From positions 372,001 through 436,000 of the forward strand of contig NZ_JBOBFV010000003.1 of the NCBI RefSeq assembly GCF_050587365.1: 64,000 nucleotides of DNA, given 5' to 3'. Under the pieces are notes generated by a model. That model saw nothing but the letters and a program-made list of their open reading frames with translations, had not been told where the DNA came from and made no database searches. Positions within the stretch are counted from its first letter, which is position 1. Each line of letters begins with the position of its first letter. Source of the DNA: Plantibacter auratus (GTDB lineage Bacteria; Actinomycetota; Actinomycetes; Actinomycetales; Microbacteriaceae). This document shows positions 32,670-41,529 of this stretch, piece after piece. A program made the position numbers and the translations under genes.

Positions 32670-34307
32670 GTGTCAGCAGCCGACCTCCTCGAAGATGCGT
32701 TGGATCGTGTGGCGGACTTCGACGCCGCCGGTGCGATCGCGCTGCTCGAGGCAGAGCCGCACGCGGCGTCCGATCCCCGCGTCCTCGCCCTCCTGTCCTA
32801 CGCCCGGTTCACCACCGCCGACTTCGCGGGTTGTCGCCGGGACGCGGTGGACGCGCTCGCCGCCTCGACGGACTCCGACCGGACGACGCGCCTGCTCGTG
32901 CTCGGGGCCGCCGGGCTGGCCCTCGGCTCGGACCGCTCGTCCGGCTCGGAGCTGGAGGGGTGCTTCGCGGAGGCGGACGCCCTCGTCGACGACGGCGGCG
33001 ACCTCGAGCCGGCCCTGGCCTGGCTCGTCGGGTATCTGCTGGTCGAGGGTGCCGTCGTCAACGTCCTGATCCACGCCGCCCGGCGCTTCGCCGACGCGTT
33101 CGCCGACGACATCGCCGCCACCCCGGGCCGCTTGTACCGGACGCTCGTCGACGGGGTCCTCGCCCGCCTCCTGCTCAACGAGGGACGCGTCGCCGAGGCC
33201 GAGGCCGCCGCGCTCGCGATGTTCGAGCGGGCCGGGAGCGGACCGACCGCGCTGTACGCGGAGGCCGTGCAGTGCCTCGTCGCAGGGAACCGTGCTGAGC
33301 AGGGGGCGACCAGGACACTCGCACGCCGCGTCCGCCAGGCCATCCCCGAGCCCACGGGCGCCTTCCAGACGACGTGCTACCTCCTCGTCGGCTACGGTCT
33401 CGCCGCCCTCGCGGACGACCACGGAGCCGCAGCCCTCGCGAGGAGCGCCTCGGGGAACGACTTCAGCGGCCTGTCCGTCCAGGACCGCGCCCTCGCGATC
33501 GAGCTGCTCGTCTCGAGCGCCTTCCTCGACCGCGACCTCGTCGAATCGGAACGCCTCATCGGCTTCATCGCCGCCGATGTCGACCGCAGGGTCCCCGGGC
33601 CGGCCATCCTCCGGATGCAGTGCAAGCTCGAACTCCTCCGTGGGCGACCCGCCGAGGCGCTGGCGCTCGCGCGCACGGCGACCACCCGCGCGTTGGTCGA
33701 CGGCCGCATGCTGGAAGCCGGGATCGGCGAGATCCTCGCGACGCGTGCCCTCATCGCCATGTCCGACCGGACGCAGGCCGTCCGTGAGCTGGCCGCGCTC
33801 GCCGAGCAGGCGGTCCTCGGCGGGCACACCGCCGCGACCCGCTCCGCCGCCCGGGAGCTGAAGGCGATCGGCCGACGTCTCGCGCCGGTCGCCGGATCCG
33901 GTTGGGACGGACTGTCGCCCCGTGAACGCGAGGTCGCCCTGCTCTCCGCGGAGGGCAACTCGACGGCGGAGATAGCGTCCGTCCTCCAGCTCTCCTCGCG
34001 CACGGTCGACGCGCACGTCACCCGGGTGCTCGCCGCGTTCGGGATCGTGTCCCGCCGCCAGCTCCCCTCTCGGCTCCCGGCCACGCTGCCGTTGACCGCC
34101 GTCCCCGTCCCGACCGCGCCGCTGACGCCCCGACAGCGGGACCTCACCGAACTCGTCGCGGACGGCCTGTCGAACGACGAGATCGCGACGGCCCTCGGCA
34201 TCTCCCGCAAGACCGTGGAGAAGCATCTGAGCGCCGTCTTCCAGGCCTGGGGCGTGCGCTCGCGGGTCGCCGTCGCACGCATCGTGCTCGCGAACCGCGA
34301 TCGGTGA
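32670..34307 (+). CDS. LuxR-family regulator with two helix-turn-helix domains
   Basis: The 545-aa protein has an N-terminal region (about 1-400) of Ala/Leu/Arg-rich helical pairs resembling TPR repeats, and two LuxR-type DNA-binding domains: LSPREREVALLSAEGNSTAE from residue 415 and LTPRQRDLTELVADGLSNDE from residue 485, each with the recognition-helix pattern (SSRTVDAHVTRVL; SRKTVEKHLSAVF). No receiver, ATPase or autoinducer domain is visible. Two tandem LuxR domains in one chain are uncommon; they may bind paired half-sites. Target genes are unknown. It follows the carboxylase gene by 54 bp. Confidence 0.8.
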   Translation: MSAADLLEDALDRVADFDAAGAIALLEAEPHAASDPRVLALLSYARFTTADFAGCRRDAVDALAASTDSDRTTRLLVLGAAGLALGSDRSSGSELEGCFAEADALVDDGGDLEPALAWLVGYLLVEGAVVNVLIHAARRFADAFADDIAATPGRLYRTLVDGVLARLLLNEGRVAEAEAAALAMFERAGSGPTALYAEAVQCLVAGNRAEQGATRTLARRVRQAIPEPTGAFQTTCYLLVGYGLAALADDHGAAALARSASGNDFSGLSVQDRALAIELLVSSAFLDRDLVESERLIGFIAADVDRRVPGPAILRMQCKLELLRGRPAEALALARTATTRALVDGRMLEAGIGEILATRALIAMSDRTQAVRELAALAEQAVLGGHTAATRSAARELKAIGRRLAPVAGSGWDGLSPREREVALLSAEGNSTAEIASVLQLSSRTVDAHVTRVLAAFGIVSRRQLPSRLPATLPLTAVPVPTAPLTPRQRDLTELVADGLSNDEIATALGISRKTVEKHLSAVFQAWGVRSRVAVARIVLANRDR

Positions 34308-34345
34308 ACTCCGGCGTCTCAGCGCCGGTTCGACGAGGACGACGC

Positions 34346-35782
34346 CTATTCGACGATGTGCATGGCGCGCGCAGCATCGGTGATCGACCCGGTGAGTGAC
34401 GGGTAGACCGTGAAGGCACGTGCCACCTGGTCGACGTTCAGCCGTTGCTCGACCGCGAGGGCGAGCGGGAAGATGAGCTCGCTGGCCTTCGGGGCGACGA
34501 TGACCCCGCCGATGACCGTCCCGCTGCCGGTCCGCGCGAACAGCTTGACGAAACCGTCCTTGATGCCCATCATCTTCGCGCGCGGGTTCTGGGCGAGGGG
34601 CAGCTTGTAGATCTCGCCCTGGGCGATGCCGTCCTCGATCTGCTTCTGGGTCCAGCCGACAGTCGCGATCTCGGGCTGCGTGAAGATGTTCGCGGCGACG
34701 TTGCGGATCTCGGTCGGGTTCACCGCGTCGCCCATCGCGTGCAGCATCGAGGTGCGACCCTGCATCGACGCGACGGACGCGAGCGGCAGGAAGGTCGTGC
34801 AGTCACCGGCGGCGTAGATGTTGGGGACGCTCGTGCGGGCCACCCGGTTCACACGGATGTGCCCGGAATCGGTCAGCTGCACGCCAGCCTCCTCGAGACC
34901 GATCCCGGCGGTGTTGGGCACCGAACCGACCGCCATGAGGCAGTGCGAACCCTCGACCGTGCGCCCGTCGGAGAGCGTGGCGACGACGCCGGTCTCGGTC
35001 CGTGTGACGGAGTCGGCCCGCGACTTCGACAGGACCGTCATGCCGTTGCGCTTGAAGACGTTCTCGATGACCGCTGCCGCATCGGCGTCCTCACCGGGCA
35101 GCACCTGGTCGCGGCTCGAGATGAGCGTGACCTTGGAGCCGAGCGCCGTGTAGGCGGAGGCGAACTCGGCGCCCGTGACGCCCGAGCCGACGACGATGAG
35201 GTGCTCGGGGACGGAGGTGAGGTTGTAGAGCTGCGTCCAGGTGAGGATGCGCTCGCCGTCCGGCAGGGCGGAGGGCAACTGGCGCGGGCTCGCGCCGACG
35301 GAGACGACGACGGTGTCAGCCTCGATGCGGTCGAAGTCGGTGCCGCCGGACAGGTCGGTCGAGACGATGACCTCGTTCGGTCCGTCGAGCCGCCCCTGAC
35401 CGTTGACGATGCGGACACCGGCACGGATGAGACTCGCCCGCATGTCCTCGGACTGCTGGCGGGCCAATCCGAGCAGCCGTTTGTTGACGGCGGCCAGGTT
35501 CACGGCGACCTCGGGACGGCTGGGCTTGCCGGTGGTCTCCGAGCGGACGAAGAACTGCACACCGAGGTCGGCCGCCTCGCCGATGGCCCCGACCGCGTCG
35601 GCCGTGGCGATGAGGCTCTTGGACGGGACGACGTCGGTGATGACCGCCGCGCCGCCGACGCCCGTGCGCTCCACAAGCGTGACGTCGGCCCCGAGCTGTG
35701 CCCCGGCGAGGGCAGCCTCGTACCCGCCGGGTCCGCCTCCGATGATCGCCACTCGCTGCTTGCGTTCGAACTCGTAGGCCAT
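34346..35782 (-). CDS. LpdA-like NAD(P)H-quinone dehydrogenase
   Basis: The 478-aa flavoprotein has the lipoamide-dehydrogenase fold: VAIIGGGPGGYEAALAGAQ (FAD), HLIVVGSGVTGAEFASAY (NAD(P)H), NIYAAGDCTT and a C-terminal dimerisation domain. The redox-active CxxxxC of true Lpd is absent: the segment reads GGAAVITDVVPSKSL, with no Cys. The C-terminal His-Glu pair is also replaced (YPSLTGSITD). These losses match mycobacterial LpdA (Rv3303c), which reduces quinones. ATG 35782 is six bases after GAGAAT (35789-35794). Confidence 0.85.
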   Translation of the reverse strand: MAYEFERKQRVAIIGGGPGGYEAALAGAQLGADVTLVERTGVGGAAVITDVVPSKSLIATADAVGAIGEAADLGVQFFVRSETTGKPSRPEVAVNLAAVNKRLLGLARQQSEDMRASLIRAGVRIVNGQGRLDGPNEVIVSTDLSGGTDFDRIEADTVVVSVGASPRQLPSALPDGERILTWTQLYNLTSVPEHLIVVGSGVTGAEFASAYTALGSKVTLISSRDQVLPGEDADAAAVIENVFKRNGMTVLSKSRADSVTRTETGVVATLSDGRTVEGSHCLMAVGSVPNTAGIGLEEAGVQLTDSGHIRVNRVARTSVPNIYAAGDCTTFLPLASVASMQGRTSMLHAMGDAVNPTEIRNVAANIFTQPEIATVGWTQKQIEDGIAQGEIYKLPLAQNPRAKMMGIKDGFVKLFARTGSGTVIGGVIVAPKASELIFPLALAVEQRLNVDQVARAFTVYPSLTGSITDAARAMHIVE

Positions 35783-35788
35783 GCGTCC

Positions 35789-35794
35789 ATTCTC
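35789..35794 (-). promoter_or_regulatory. -10 element of the LpdA-like gene
   Basis: GAGAAT on the minus strand ends six bases before ATG 35782. Confidence 0.35.
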
Positions 35795-35874
35795 GCGCGC
35801 CACCAGGGGCGGGACCAAACCCGTTCGGGCCTGCGGCGGTGGGCATCGTGCGCGGATGAGCGGGGTCGGCACGG

Positions 35875-35904
35875 TTGGGCGGCGGCCCCGCCCCTGTCTA
35901 GAGT
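35875..35904 (+). promoter_or_regulatory. Promoter of the PNP-phosphomutase operon
   Basis: TTGGGC (35875-35880), 18-bp spacer, TAGAGT (35899-35904), then six bases to ATG 35911. Confidence 0.5.
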
Positions 35905-35910
35905 GAGAGG

Positions 35911-36744
35911 ATGTCCGAAACCTCTGCGAACCCACTCGATCTGTCCGATGTCGATCCCTTCGAGATCGCCCGCGAAGCCGCCGGCCAGATCGCTGAGAAG
36001 ACCGGCGTGGAACGCCACGACATCGCACTCACCCTCGGCAGTGGCTGGGGCAAGGCGGCCGACCTGATCGGCGAGACGACGGCGACGATCCCGGCCTCCG
36101 AGATCGTCGGCTTCTCGAAGCCGGCGCTCGAGGGCCACGTGGGCACCCTGCGCTCGGTCCTGCTCCCGAGCGGGAAGCGTGCGCTCGTCATCGGCGCCAG
36201 GACGCACTACTACGAGAACCATGGTGTCCGGCGTGTCGTGCACAGCGTGCGGACGGCCGCTGCGGCCGGCGCGGGCATCATGGTGCTGACAAACGGCGCA
36301 GGCGGCATCAAGGACCACTGGACGCCCGGCACGCCCGTGCTGATCAGCGACCACATCAACCTCACGGCCGACTCGCCGCTTGAGGGCGCGACGTTCATCG
36401 ACCTCACCGACCTCTACGCCAAGCGGCTGCGGGACATCGCGCACAGCGTCGCTCCGGAGCTCGACGAAGGCGTCTACACGCAGTTCCGCGGACCGCACTA
36501 CGAGACCCCGGCCGAGGTCCAGATGGCGAAGGCGATCGGCGGCCACATCGTCGGCATGTCGACCGCGCTTGAGGCGATCGCCGCACGTCAGGCCGGCATG
36601 GAGGTCCTCGGGATGTCGCTCATCACCAACCTCGCCGCCGGCATCCAGCAGACGCCGCTCAGCCACGCCGAGGTCATCGAAGCCGGCCAGGCGGCCGAGC
36701 CGGTGATCAGCAAGCTCCTCGCGCAGATCGTCGCGGCCCTGTGA
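35911..36744 (+). CDS. Purine-nucleoside phosphorylase
   Basis: The 277-aa trimeric-type PNP splits (deoxy)guanosine and inosine into base and (deoxy)ribose 1-phosphate. Seen: LTLGSGWG (phosphate Ser), GARTHYYENHG, LTNGAGGIKDHWTPG, QFRGPHYETPAE, MSTALEAIAARQAG and SLITNLAAGI with the base-contacting Asn. The overlap GTGA with the next gene couples it to the mutase that would use its sugar phosphate product. Confidence 0.94.
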   Translation: MSETSANPLDLSDVDPFEIAREAAGQIAEKTGVERHDIALTLGSGWGKAADLIGETTATIPASEIVGFSKPALEGHVGTLRSVLLPSGKRALVIGARTHYYENHGVRRVVHSVRTAAAAGAGIMVLTNGAGGIKDHWTPGTPVLISDHINLTADSPLEGATFIDLTDLYAKRLRDIAHSVAPELDEGVYTQFRGPHYETPAEVQMAKAIGGHIVGMSTALEAIAARQAGMEVLGMSLITNLAAGIQQTPLSHAEVIEAGQAAEPVISKLLAQIVAAL

Positions 36745-38444
36745 GCGAGGCGACGAGCCTGCTCGCGACCGCCGAGGCCTGGCTCGCCCAGGATCCCGAC
36801 GACGAGACCCGGGCCGAACTGGCAGGCCTCGTCGAACGCGCCCGGGTGTCCGACGACGTGGCCGTCGCCGAGCTGCACGACCGCTTCGACACCCGACTGC
36901 AATTCGGCACTGCCGGGCTCCGCGGTCGCATCGAGGCCGGCTCCAACCGGATGAACCGGGTTCTCGTGTCGCAGGCCGCGGCCGGGCTCGCCGCCTACCT
37001 GATCGAGCAGGCGCCGGAAGGGGTGACGCCGAGCGTCGTCATCGGATACGACGGCCGGAAGAACTCCGCCGTGTTCGCCAGCGACACCGCCGAGCTGATG
37101 GCCGGTGCCGGTGTCCGCGCAATCCTGCTCCCACGGCTCCTCCCGACGCCCGTCCTCGCGTTCGCCGTGCGGTTCTTCGACGCCTCCGCCGGAGTCATGG
37201 TGACCGCGAGTCACAATCCGCCCGCCGACAACGGCTACAAGGTGTACCTGGGCGGTGAGCACCACGGGTCCCAGATCGTCTCCCCCGCCGACGCGGCCAT
37301 CGCCGCCCACATCGGGCGCATCGCCGAGACGGCGCTCGTCCAGGACCTCCCGCGCAGCGACGGGTTCGAGATCGCGGGCGAGGACGTCGTCGACGCCTAT
37401 GTCGCCGAGACCGCGGCCGTCGCACCCGCCCCGGCGGGCAGCCAGCTGCGCGTCGTCTACACGGCCATGCACGGCGTGGGTTGGGAGACGACCCGACGCG
37501 TCCTCGAGACCGCCGGTTACCCGGCACCGGAACTCGTCACCGAGCAGATCGATCCCGATCCCACCTTCCGGACCGTCAGCTTCCCGAACCCGGAGGAGCC
37601 GGGCGCACTGGACCTGTCCTTCGCGACGGCGCGAGCAGTCGGCGCCGATATCATCATCGCCAACGACCCCGATGCCGACCGCCTGGCGATCGCGATCCCC
37701 GACGACGCGGCGCCGTCGGGGTTCCGTCGACTCACCGGCAATGAGGTCGGTCTCCTCCTCGGCTGGCGGGCCGCCCAGGCCGCCAGTGCCGCACTCGACG
37801 GCGACGCGGCACCCGAGGGCACGCTCGCGTGCTCGATCGTCTCCTCCCCCGCCCTGCGCATCGTCGCCGAGGCGCACGGCCTCGAGTTCCGGGAGACGCT
37901 CACCGGGTTCAAGTGGATCTCCCGGACGCCGGGCATGATCTTCGGCTTCGAGGAGGCCCTCGGCTACCTCGTGAACCCCGGGACCGTACGCGACAAGGAC
38001 GGCATCTCGGCCGCCGTGGCGTTCCTCGGTCTCGCGACGGCGTCGGCGCAGGCGGGCGAGAGCGTCGCGGGGCTCCTCGACCGGTTCGCGGACACCTTCG
38101 GTTCCTTCGGCAGCGACCAGATCTCCATCCGCTACGCGGAGCTCAGCCGCATCGGCGAGGTCATGTCCGGGCTCCGGGCACTCCCGCCGACGGAGCTCGC
38201 GGGAGCCCGGGTGACCCGGATCGACGACCTCGCCGACGGCTTCGAGGCGCTCCCGCCGAGCGACGTCCTGCGCGTCTGGCTCGACGACGGCACCCGGGTC
38301 ATGATCCGGCCGAGCGGCACGGAACCGAAGCTCAAGGTGTACGTCGACGTCCAGTCCGCCGACGGCGACGCCGCCGAGCGGGCGGCGACGGTCACCGCGC
38401 GGCTCGCCGCGCTGCGGACGGATCTCACGGCGCTCGTCTCCTAG
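36741..38444 (+). CDS. Phospho-sugar mutase (phosphomannomutase/phosphopentomutase-like)
   Basis: The 567-aa alpha-D-phosphohexomutase has the phosphoserine loop TASHNPPADNGYK (about residue 155), the metal loop NDPDADRLAIA (about 310), the sugar loop GFEEALGYLV (about 410) and the phosphate loop RPSGTEPKLKVY (about 525). Its length and GTAGLRG start are typical of the PGM2/PMM group, which includes phosphopentomutases. Coupling to PNP favours conversion of ribose 1-phosphate to ribose 5-phosphate, but this is inference from context. Confidence 0.88.
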   Translation: MSEATSLLATAEAWLAQDPDDETRAELAGLVERARVSDDVAVAELHDRFDTRLQFGTAGLRGRIEAGSNRMNRVLVSQAAAGLAAYLIEQAPEGVTPSVVIGYDGRKNSAVFASDTAELMAGAGVRAILLPRLLPTPVLAFAVRFFDASAGVMVTASHNPPADNGYKVYLGGEHHGSQIVSPADAAIAAHIGRIAETALVQDLPRSDGFEIAGEDVVDAYVAETAAVAPAPAGSQLRVVYTAMHGVGWETTRRVLETAGYPAPELVTEQIDPDPTFRTVSFPNPEEPGALDLSFATARAVGADIIIANDPDADRLAIAIPDDAAPSGFRRLTGNEVGLLLGWRAAQAASAALDGDAAPEGTLACSIVSSPALRIVAEAHGLEFRETLTGFKWISRTPGMIFGFEEALGYLVNPGTVRDKDGISAAVAFLGLATASAQAGESVAGLLDRFADTFGSFGSDQISIRYAELSRIGEVMSGLRALPPTELAGARVTRIDDLADGFEALPPSDVLRVWLDDGTRVMIRPSGTEPKLKVYVDVQSADGDAAERAATVTARLAALRTDLTALVS

Positions 38445-38465
38445 CGCCTCGACAGGCTGAGCGGC

Positions 38466-38504
38466 CTGACGGGTGCGGCCCGGAGACCGGGCCGCACCCG
38501 TCAG
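38466..38504. terminator. Bidirectional terminator between the mutase and PTS IIB
   Basis: CTGACGGGTGCGGCCCGG (38466-38483), AGA loop, and the perfect complement at 38487-38504: an 18-bp stem between convergent genes. The right arm overlaps the last bases of the PTS IIB gene. A copy of the dispersed CTCGACAGGCTGAG repeat precedes it at 38446-38463. Confidence 0.85.
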
Positions 38505-38773
38505 CCGATGGCTCGTTCGAGCTTCTCGGTGAGTTCGGCGAGGTCGAAGTAGTTGTCGATGACGACGATGTCGGCGAAGGTCTTGCCGATGCGCTCGACG
38601 AGCTCCGGCGAGGTCAGGATCACCTGGGCGTCGGCCGCGGTCGTGCCGAGGCTCTCGATGTCGCCGGCGACGACATCGGCCTCGAGGTCGAGGCGTTCGA
38701 GCGCGCGTTCGGCGTTGAGCTTGAGGATCGCGGAAGAGCCGACCCCCGAACCGCAGACGGCGACGATCTTCAT
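38501..38773 (-). CDS. PTS sugar transporter subunit IIB
   Basis: The 90-aa protein starts KIVAVCGSGVGSSAILKLN; Cys7 in the CGSGVGSS loop is the phosphorylated residue of ascorbate/galactitol-type IIB proteins. It receives phosphate from IIA and normally passes it to sugar bound by IIC. ATG 38773 overlaps the IIA stop (ATGA). No IIC gene is adjacent. Confidence 0.88.
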   Translation of the reverse strand: MKIVAVCGSGVGSSAILKLNAERALERLDLEADVVAGDIESLGTTAADAQVILTSPELVERIGKTFADIVVIDNYFDLAELTEKLERAIG

Positions 38774-39237
38774 GCCTGGTCTCCGATGCGCAGGGGGGAC
38801 GCACCGAACACGGCGCGCACCTCGTCGAGCGTCGTGGCCGCTGCGAGCCGCGGGATGGCGGTCTCGTCGTTGAAGACATTGGCGATCTCCGCCACCCAGC
38901 CCACGTGCGACTCGGCGGTGGTGACGGCGAGGCCGAGGACCACCGAGACGGGGTCGTTGTGGGGGTGTCCGAACCGCACCGGAGCAGCCAGGGTCGCGAC
39001 GACGAGGGCGTCGTCGTGGACATCGGCACCCGGTCGGGCGTGCGCGAGCGCCAGGCCCGGCGCGATCACGACATATGCGCCGAACTCCTCGACGACGTCG
39101 ATCATCCGCTGGGTGTATGCGGCGTCCGTCGCGTGGGTGTCGGACAGCAGCGCTCCGGCTACGCGGATCGCCTCGCGCCAGTCGTCGGCTTCGACGTGGA
39201 GCGCGACGCTGGCTTCGGACAGTTCTGGGAGTGGCAT
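38770..39237 (-). CDS. PTS sugar transporter subunit IIA (mannitol/ascorbate type)
   Basis: The 155-aa protein has the EIIA type-2 active-site motif IAPGLALAHARPG, with the phosphorylated His in LAHARPG, and GHPHNDPVSVVLGLAV. ATG 39237 begins the recognisable domain; the longer open frame upstream has poor similarity. It is coupled to IIB. EI (ptsI) is at 58555, but HPr and IIC are not in the window, so the sugar is unknown. Confidence 0.86.
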   Translation of the reverse strand: MPLPELSEASVALHVEADDWREAIRVAGALLSDTHATDAAYTQRMIDVVEEFGAYVVIAPGLALAHARPGADVHDDALVVATLAAPVRFGHPHNDPVSVVLGLAVTTAESHVGWVAEIANVFNDETAIPRLAAATTLDEVRAVFGASPLRIGDQA

Positions 39238-39357
39238 CGCTTCAATCAGAGGATCGGTCGACCCGAATGGATCGGAACCATCGTAACGCTCCGAGGCTGG
39301 AAGCCTGCCGCGCAGGTGCCGCCCAGGCGGTCGCCGGAACAGCACCTGCCGGCATCG

Positions 39358-40491
39358 TCAGTCCTCGTCGTCGTCGTCGAGGAACTCGTCGAACGCCTCG
39401 CTGATGCGGTCCGCCAGAGCCTCACGGATCTCCAGCGGCTGGAACGTCGCGGCGGCGGCGTTCAGCTGGAAGGTCTCCAGGTCGGTGAGGTCGTAGTCGA
39501 ACGACTCGGAGAGGAGCGCGAGCTCCTTCGTCAGGCTCGTGTCGCTCATCGTGCGGTTGTCGACGTTCACCGTGACGGCGAAGTCGAGCTGGTAGAGGAG
39601 GTCGAACGGGTGGTCCTCGAGCTCCTCGCCCCAGGCCGCGATGGCTCCGGTCTGCAGGTTCGACTGCGGGCTGAGCTCCAACGGGATCTTGCGGTCGCGG
39701 ACCCACTCCGCGACGGGACCGAGCGTGGCGTAGAGGGACTCGGCGTCGTCGCGCTCGATGAAGATGTCCTCCGCGATGCGGACACCGTGGCCGAGTCGCA
39801 GCGCACGGCCGTCGAGCATGGCGCTCCGGATCGACTCGATGCCGTCGGCCTCCCCCGCGTGGACGGTGACCGGGAACAGCTCGGCCGCGAGGTAGTCGAA
39901 CGCCAGCCGGTGCTTGCTGGCGGGGAAGCCCGCCTCAGCGCCGGCGATGTCGAACCCGACCACGCCGCGCTCGCGATGGCGCACGGCGAGCTCAGCGATC
40001 TCGAGCGCGCGGTCGGCATGCCGCATGGCCGTGACGAGCTGGCCGATCTGGATGTCGGAGCCGGAGTGGGCCGCGTCCTTGATGCCGAGCTCGATGCCCT
40101 CCTGGACGGCCTCGACGACCGCGTCGAGGCTGAGACCCCGGGTGAGGTGCTGTTCGGGAGCCCAGCGCACCTCGCCGTAGATGACGCCGTCCGCAGCGAG
40201 GTCCTGGACGAACTCGCGCGCGATGCGGACGAGCCCCTCCTCGGTCTGCATGACCGCGGTGCTGAGGTCGAAGGTCTTCAGGTACTCGACGAGCGAGCCG
40301 GCGTTGCACTGCGTGTAGAACCAGTCGGCCAGGCCGTCGGGGTCCGACACGGGGACGTCGACACCGTTCGCTTCGCCCAGCTCGATGATCGTTGCGGGCC
40401 GCACACCGCCGTCGAGGTGGTCGTGGAGCGAGATCTTCGGGAGCGCGCGGAGGTCGACGCCGGAGAGGGGGGATTCGTCTGCAGAGGTCAC
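39358..40491 (-). CDS. add: Adenosine deaminase
   Basis: The 377-aa zinc amidohydrolase converts (deoxy)adenosine to (deoxy)inosine, which PNP can then cleave. Zinc and catalytic motifs: KISLHDHLDGG (HxH), VTVHAGEADG, LGHGVRIAED, LELSPQSNLQTG and VTVNVDNRTMSDT. The C-terminus is acidic (DEFLDDDDED). GTG 40491 is chosen because TACAGT (40499-40504) lies seven bases upstream; the earlier GTG at 40500 falls inside that hexamer. Confidence 0.94.
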   Translation of the reverse strand: MTSADESPLSGVDLRALPKISLHDHLDGGVRPATIIELGEANGVDVPVSDPDGLADWFYTQCNAGSLVEYLKTFDLSTAVMQTEEGLVRIAREFVQDLAADGVIYGEVRWAPEQHLTRGLSLDAVVEAVQEGIELGIKDAAHSGSDIQIGQLVTAMRHADRALEIAELAVRHRERGVVGFDIAGAEAGFPASKHRLAFDYLAAELFPVTVHAGEADGIESIRSAMLDGRALRLGHGVRIAEDIFIERDDAESLYATLGPVAEWVRDRKIPLELSPQSNLQTGAIAAWGEELEDHPFDLLYQLDFAVTVNVDNRTMSDTSLTKELALLSESFDYDLTDLETFQLNAAAATFQPLEIREALADRISEAFDEFLDDDDED

Positions 40492-40498
40492 GGGGTTC

Positions 40499-40504
40499 AC
40501 TGTA
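40499..40504 (-). promoter_or_regulatory. -10 element of add
   Basis: TACAGT on the minus strand, seven bases before GTG 40491. It lies between add and the palindrome at 40520-40578. Confidence 0.45.
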
Positions 40505-40519
40505 CCGCTCCACCCTCTG

Positions 40520-40578
40520 CCGAGGTGAGGCACTTCGTCACTCCCCATCACCCTCAACGACGAACTGCCTCACCTCGG
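40520..40578. repeat. Left palindrome bordering the DUF559-like gene
   Basis: Arms 40520-40539 (CCGAGGTGAGGCACTTCGTC) and 40559-40578 are complementary over 20 bp with one mismatch, separated by 19 bases. The gene's final codons and TGA (40554-40556) lie at this palindrome, so its C-terminal residues are encoded by the repeat arm. Confidence 0.85.
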
Positions 40579-41471
40579 GCGGGACCGTGGAGGCGCGCCC
40601 GGATGCGCTCCGCCAGCGCCGATGGTCGGCGCAAGTCGTCGGCGGTCAGGCGCATCACCGTCCAACCCTCGTGAGCCAGCTCCTCCGTGCGCGCGATGTC
40701 CTTCCGCCATTGCGAGCGGTCGGTGCGGTGATGGTCGCCTTCGTACTCGAGGACGAGGTGCTCGTCGCGGAACACCACATCGCCCCGGACCACTCGCCCG
40801 GAGCCGTGGAGGACGATCTCGGCGTTGTGCTCCGTTTTCGGGAGCGCCGACGCCTCGAGGATCAACCGGAGCTCGGTCTCCTTCGGCGACTGGCATCGGT
40901 CGTGCAGTCGCGGGATCGCAGCCCGAAGGGCGACGACGCCACGACGCGACGGATACTCCGTGACGGCCGCCTGCAGTTGATCGACAGACGTTCGAGGCTC
41001 AAGGAACCAGAGGAGGGCATCCCCGGCCGCGATCAATGCCGGGAGCGGTATCACCGTAGCGAGATCGCACCAGGTCCGTTCGACACTGGTGACCGGGAGG
41101 CCGTCCAGGTCGACGACGTCCTCGGGAGCAAGGGTGCCGCAGTGCCCGACGACGCCCCGCCCCTCGCGTGCCCGGACACCGGCGGGCGACATGACATGCA
41201 GCGGGTCTTCCGGGCTCGTCGGCCTGGGCGTCGGAATGCCGTGCAGGGCGGCGGCCGTCTGATGGCTGAAGGCTCCCCCGATCGGGAGAGCGCTCAGGTA
41301 GGCGACCGCCCGGTGGTACAGGTCGGCCGGGTAGCCCGGCGGCGTCCGGATCCCGTGGAAGGGAGCACCGAGCGCGGGGTTCCGGAGCTGACGAGGCGTG
41401 AACCCGGCGCGCACCGCCGACTGAGCGGACTTCGGCCCGGCCATGATCGGGATCGAGGATCGGAAGGTCAT
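40554..41471 (-). CDS. AbiEi-like/DUF559-type nuclease-domain protein
   Basis: The 305-aa protein has an N-terminal winged-helix-like part (GFTPRQLRNPALGAPFHGI, HQTAAALHGIPTPR) similar to AbiEi antitoxin-type regions and a C-terminal Vsr/DUF559-like domain: LVLEYEGDHHRTDRSQWRKD followed by EGWTVMRLTADDL, with acidic residues suited to metal-dependent cleavage. Such proteins are common in Microbacteriaceae and their role is unproven. ATG 41471 follows CACGAT (41478-41483) by six bases. It separates deoA from add and is bordered by palindromes of the same family on both sides, ending inside the left one. Confidence 0.72.
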   Translation of the reverse strand: MTFRSSIPIMAGPKSAQSAVRAGFTPRQLRNPALGAPFHGIRTPPGYPADLYHRAVAYLSALPIGGAFSHQTAAALHGIPTPRPTSPEDPLHVMSPAGVRAREGRGVVGHCGTLAPEDVVDLDGLPVTSVERTWCDLATVIPLPALIAAGDALLWFLEPRTSVDQLQAAVTEYPSRRGVVALRAAIPRLHDRCQSPKETELRLILEASALPKTEHNAEIVLHGSGRVVRGDVVFRDEHLVLEYEGDHHRTDRSQWRKDIARTEELAHEGWTVMRLTADDLRRPSALAERIRARLHGPARGEAVRR

Positions 41472-41529
41472 CCCTCGATCGTGCCGCCGGCAGGAGGTTC
41501 CCCCGTCGTTCTCCACAGGTCGCGTACTC

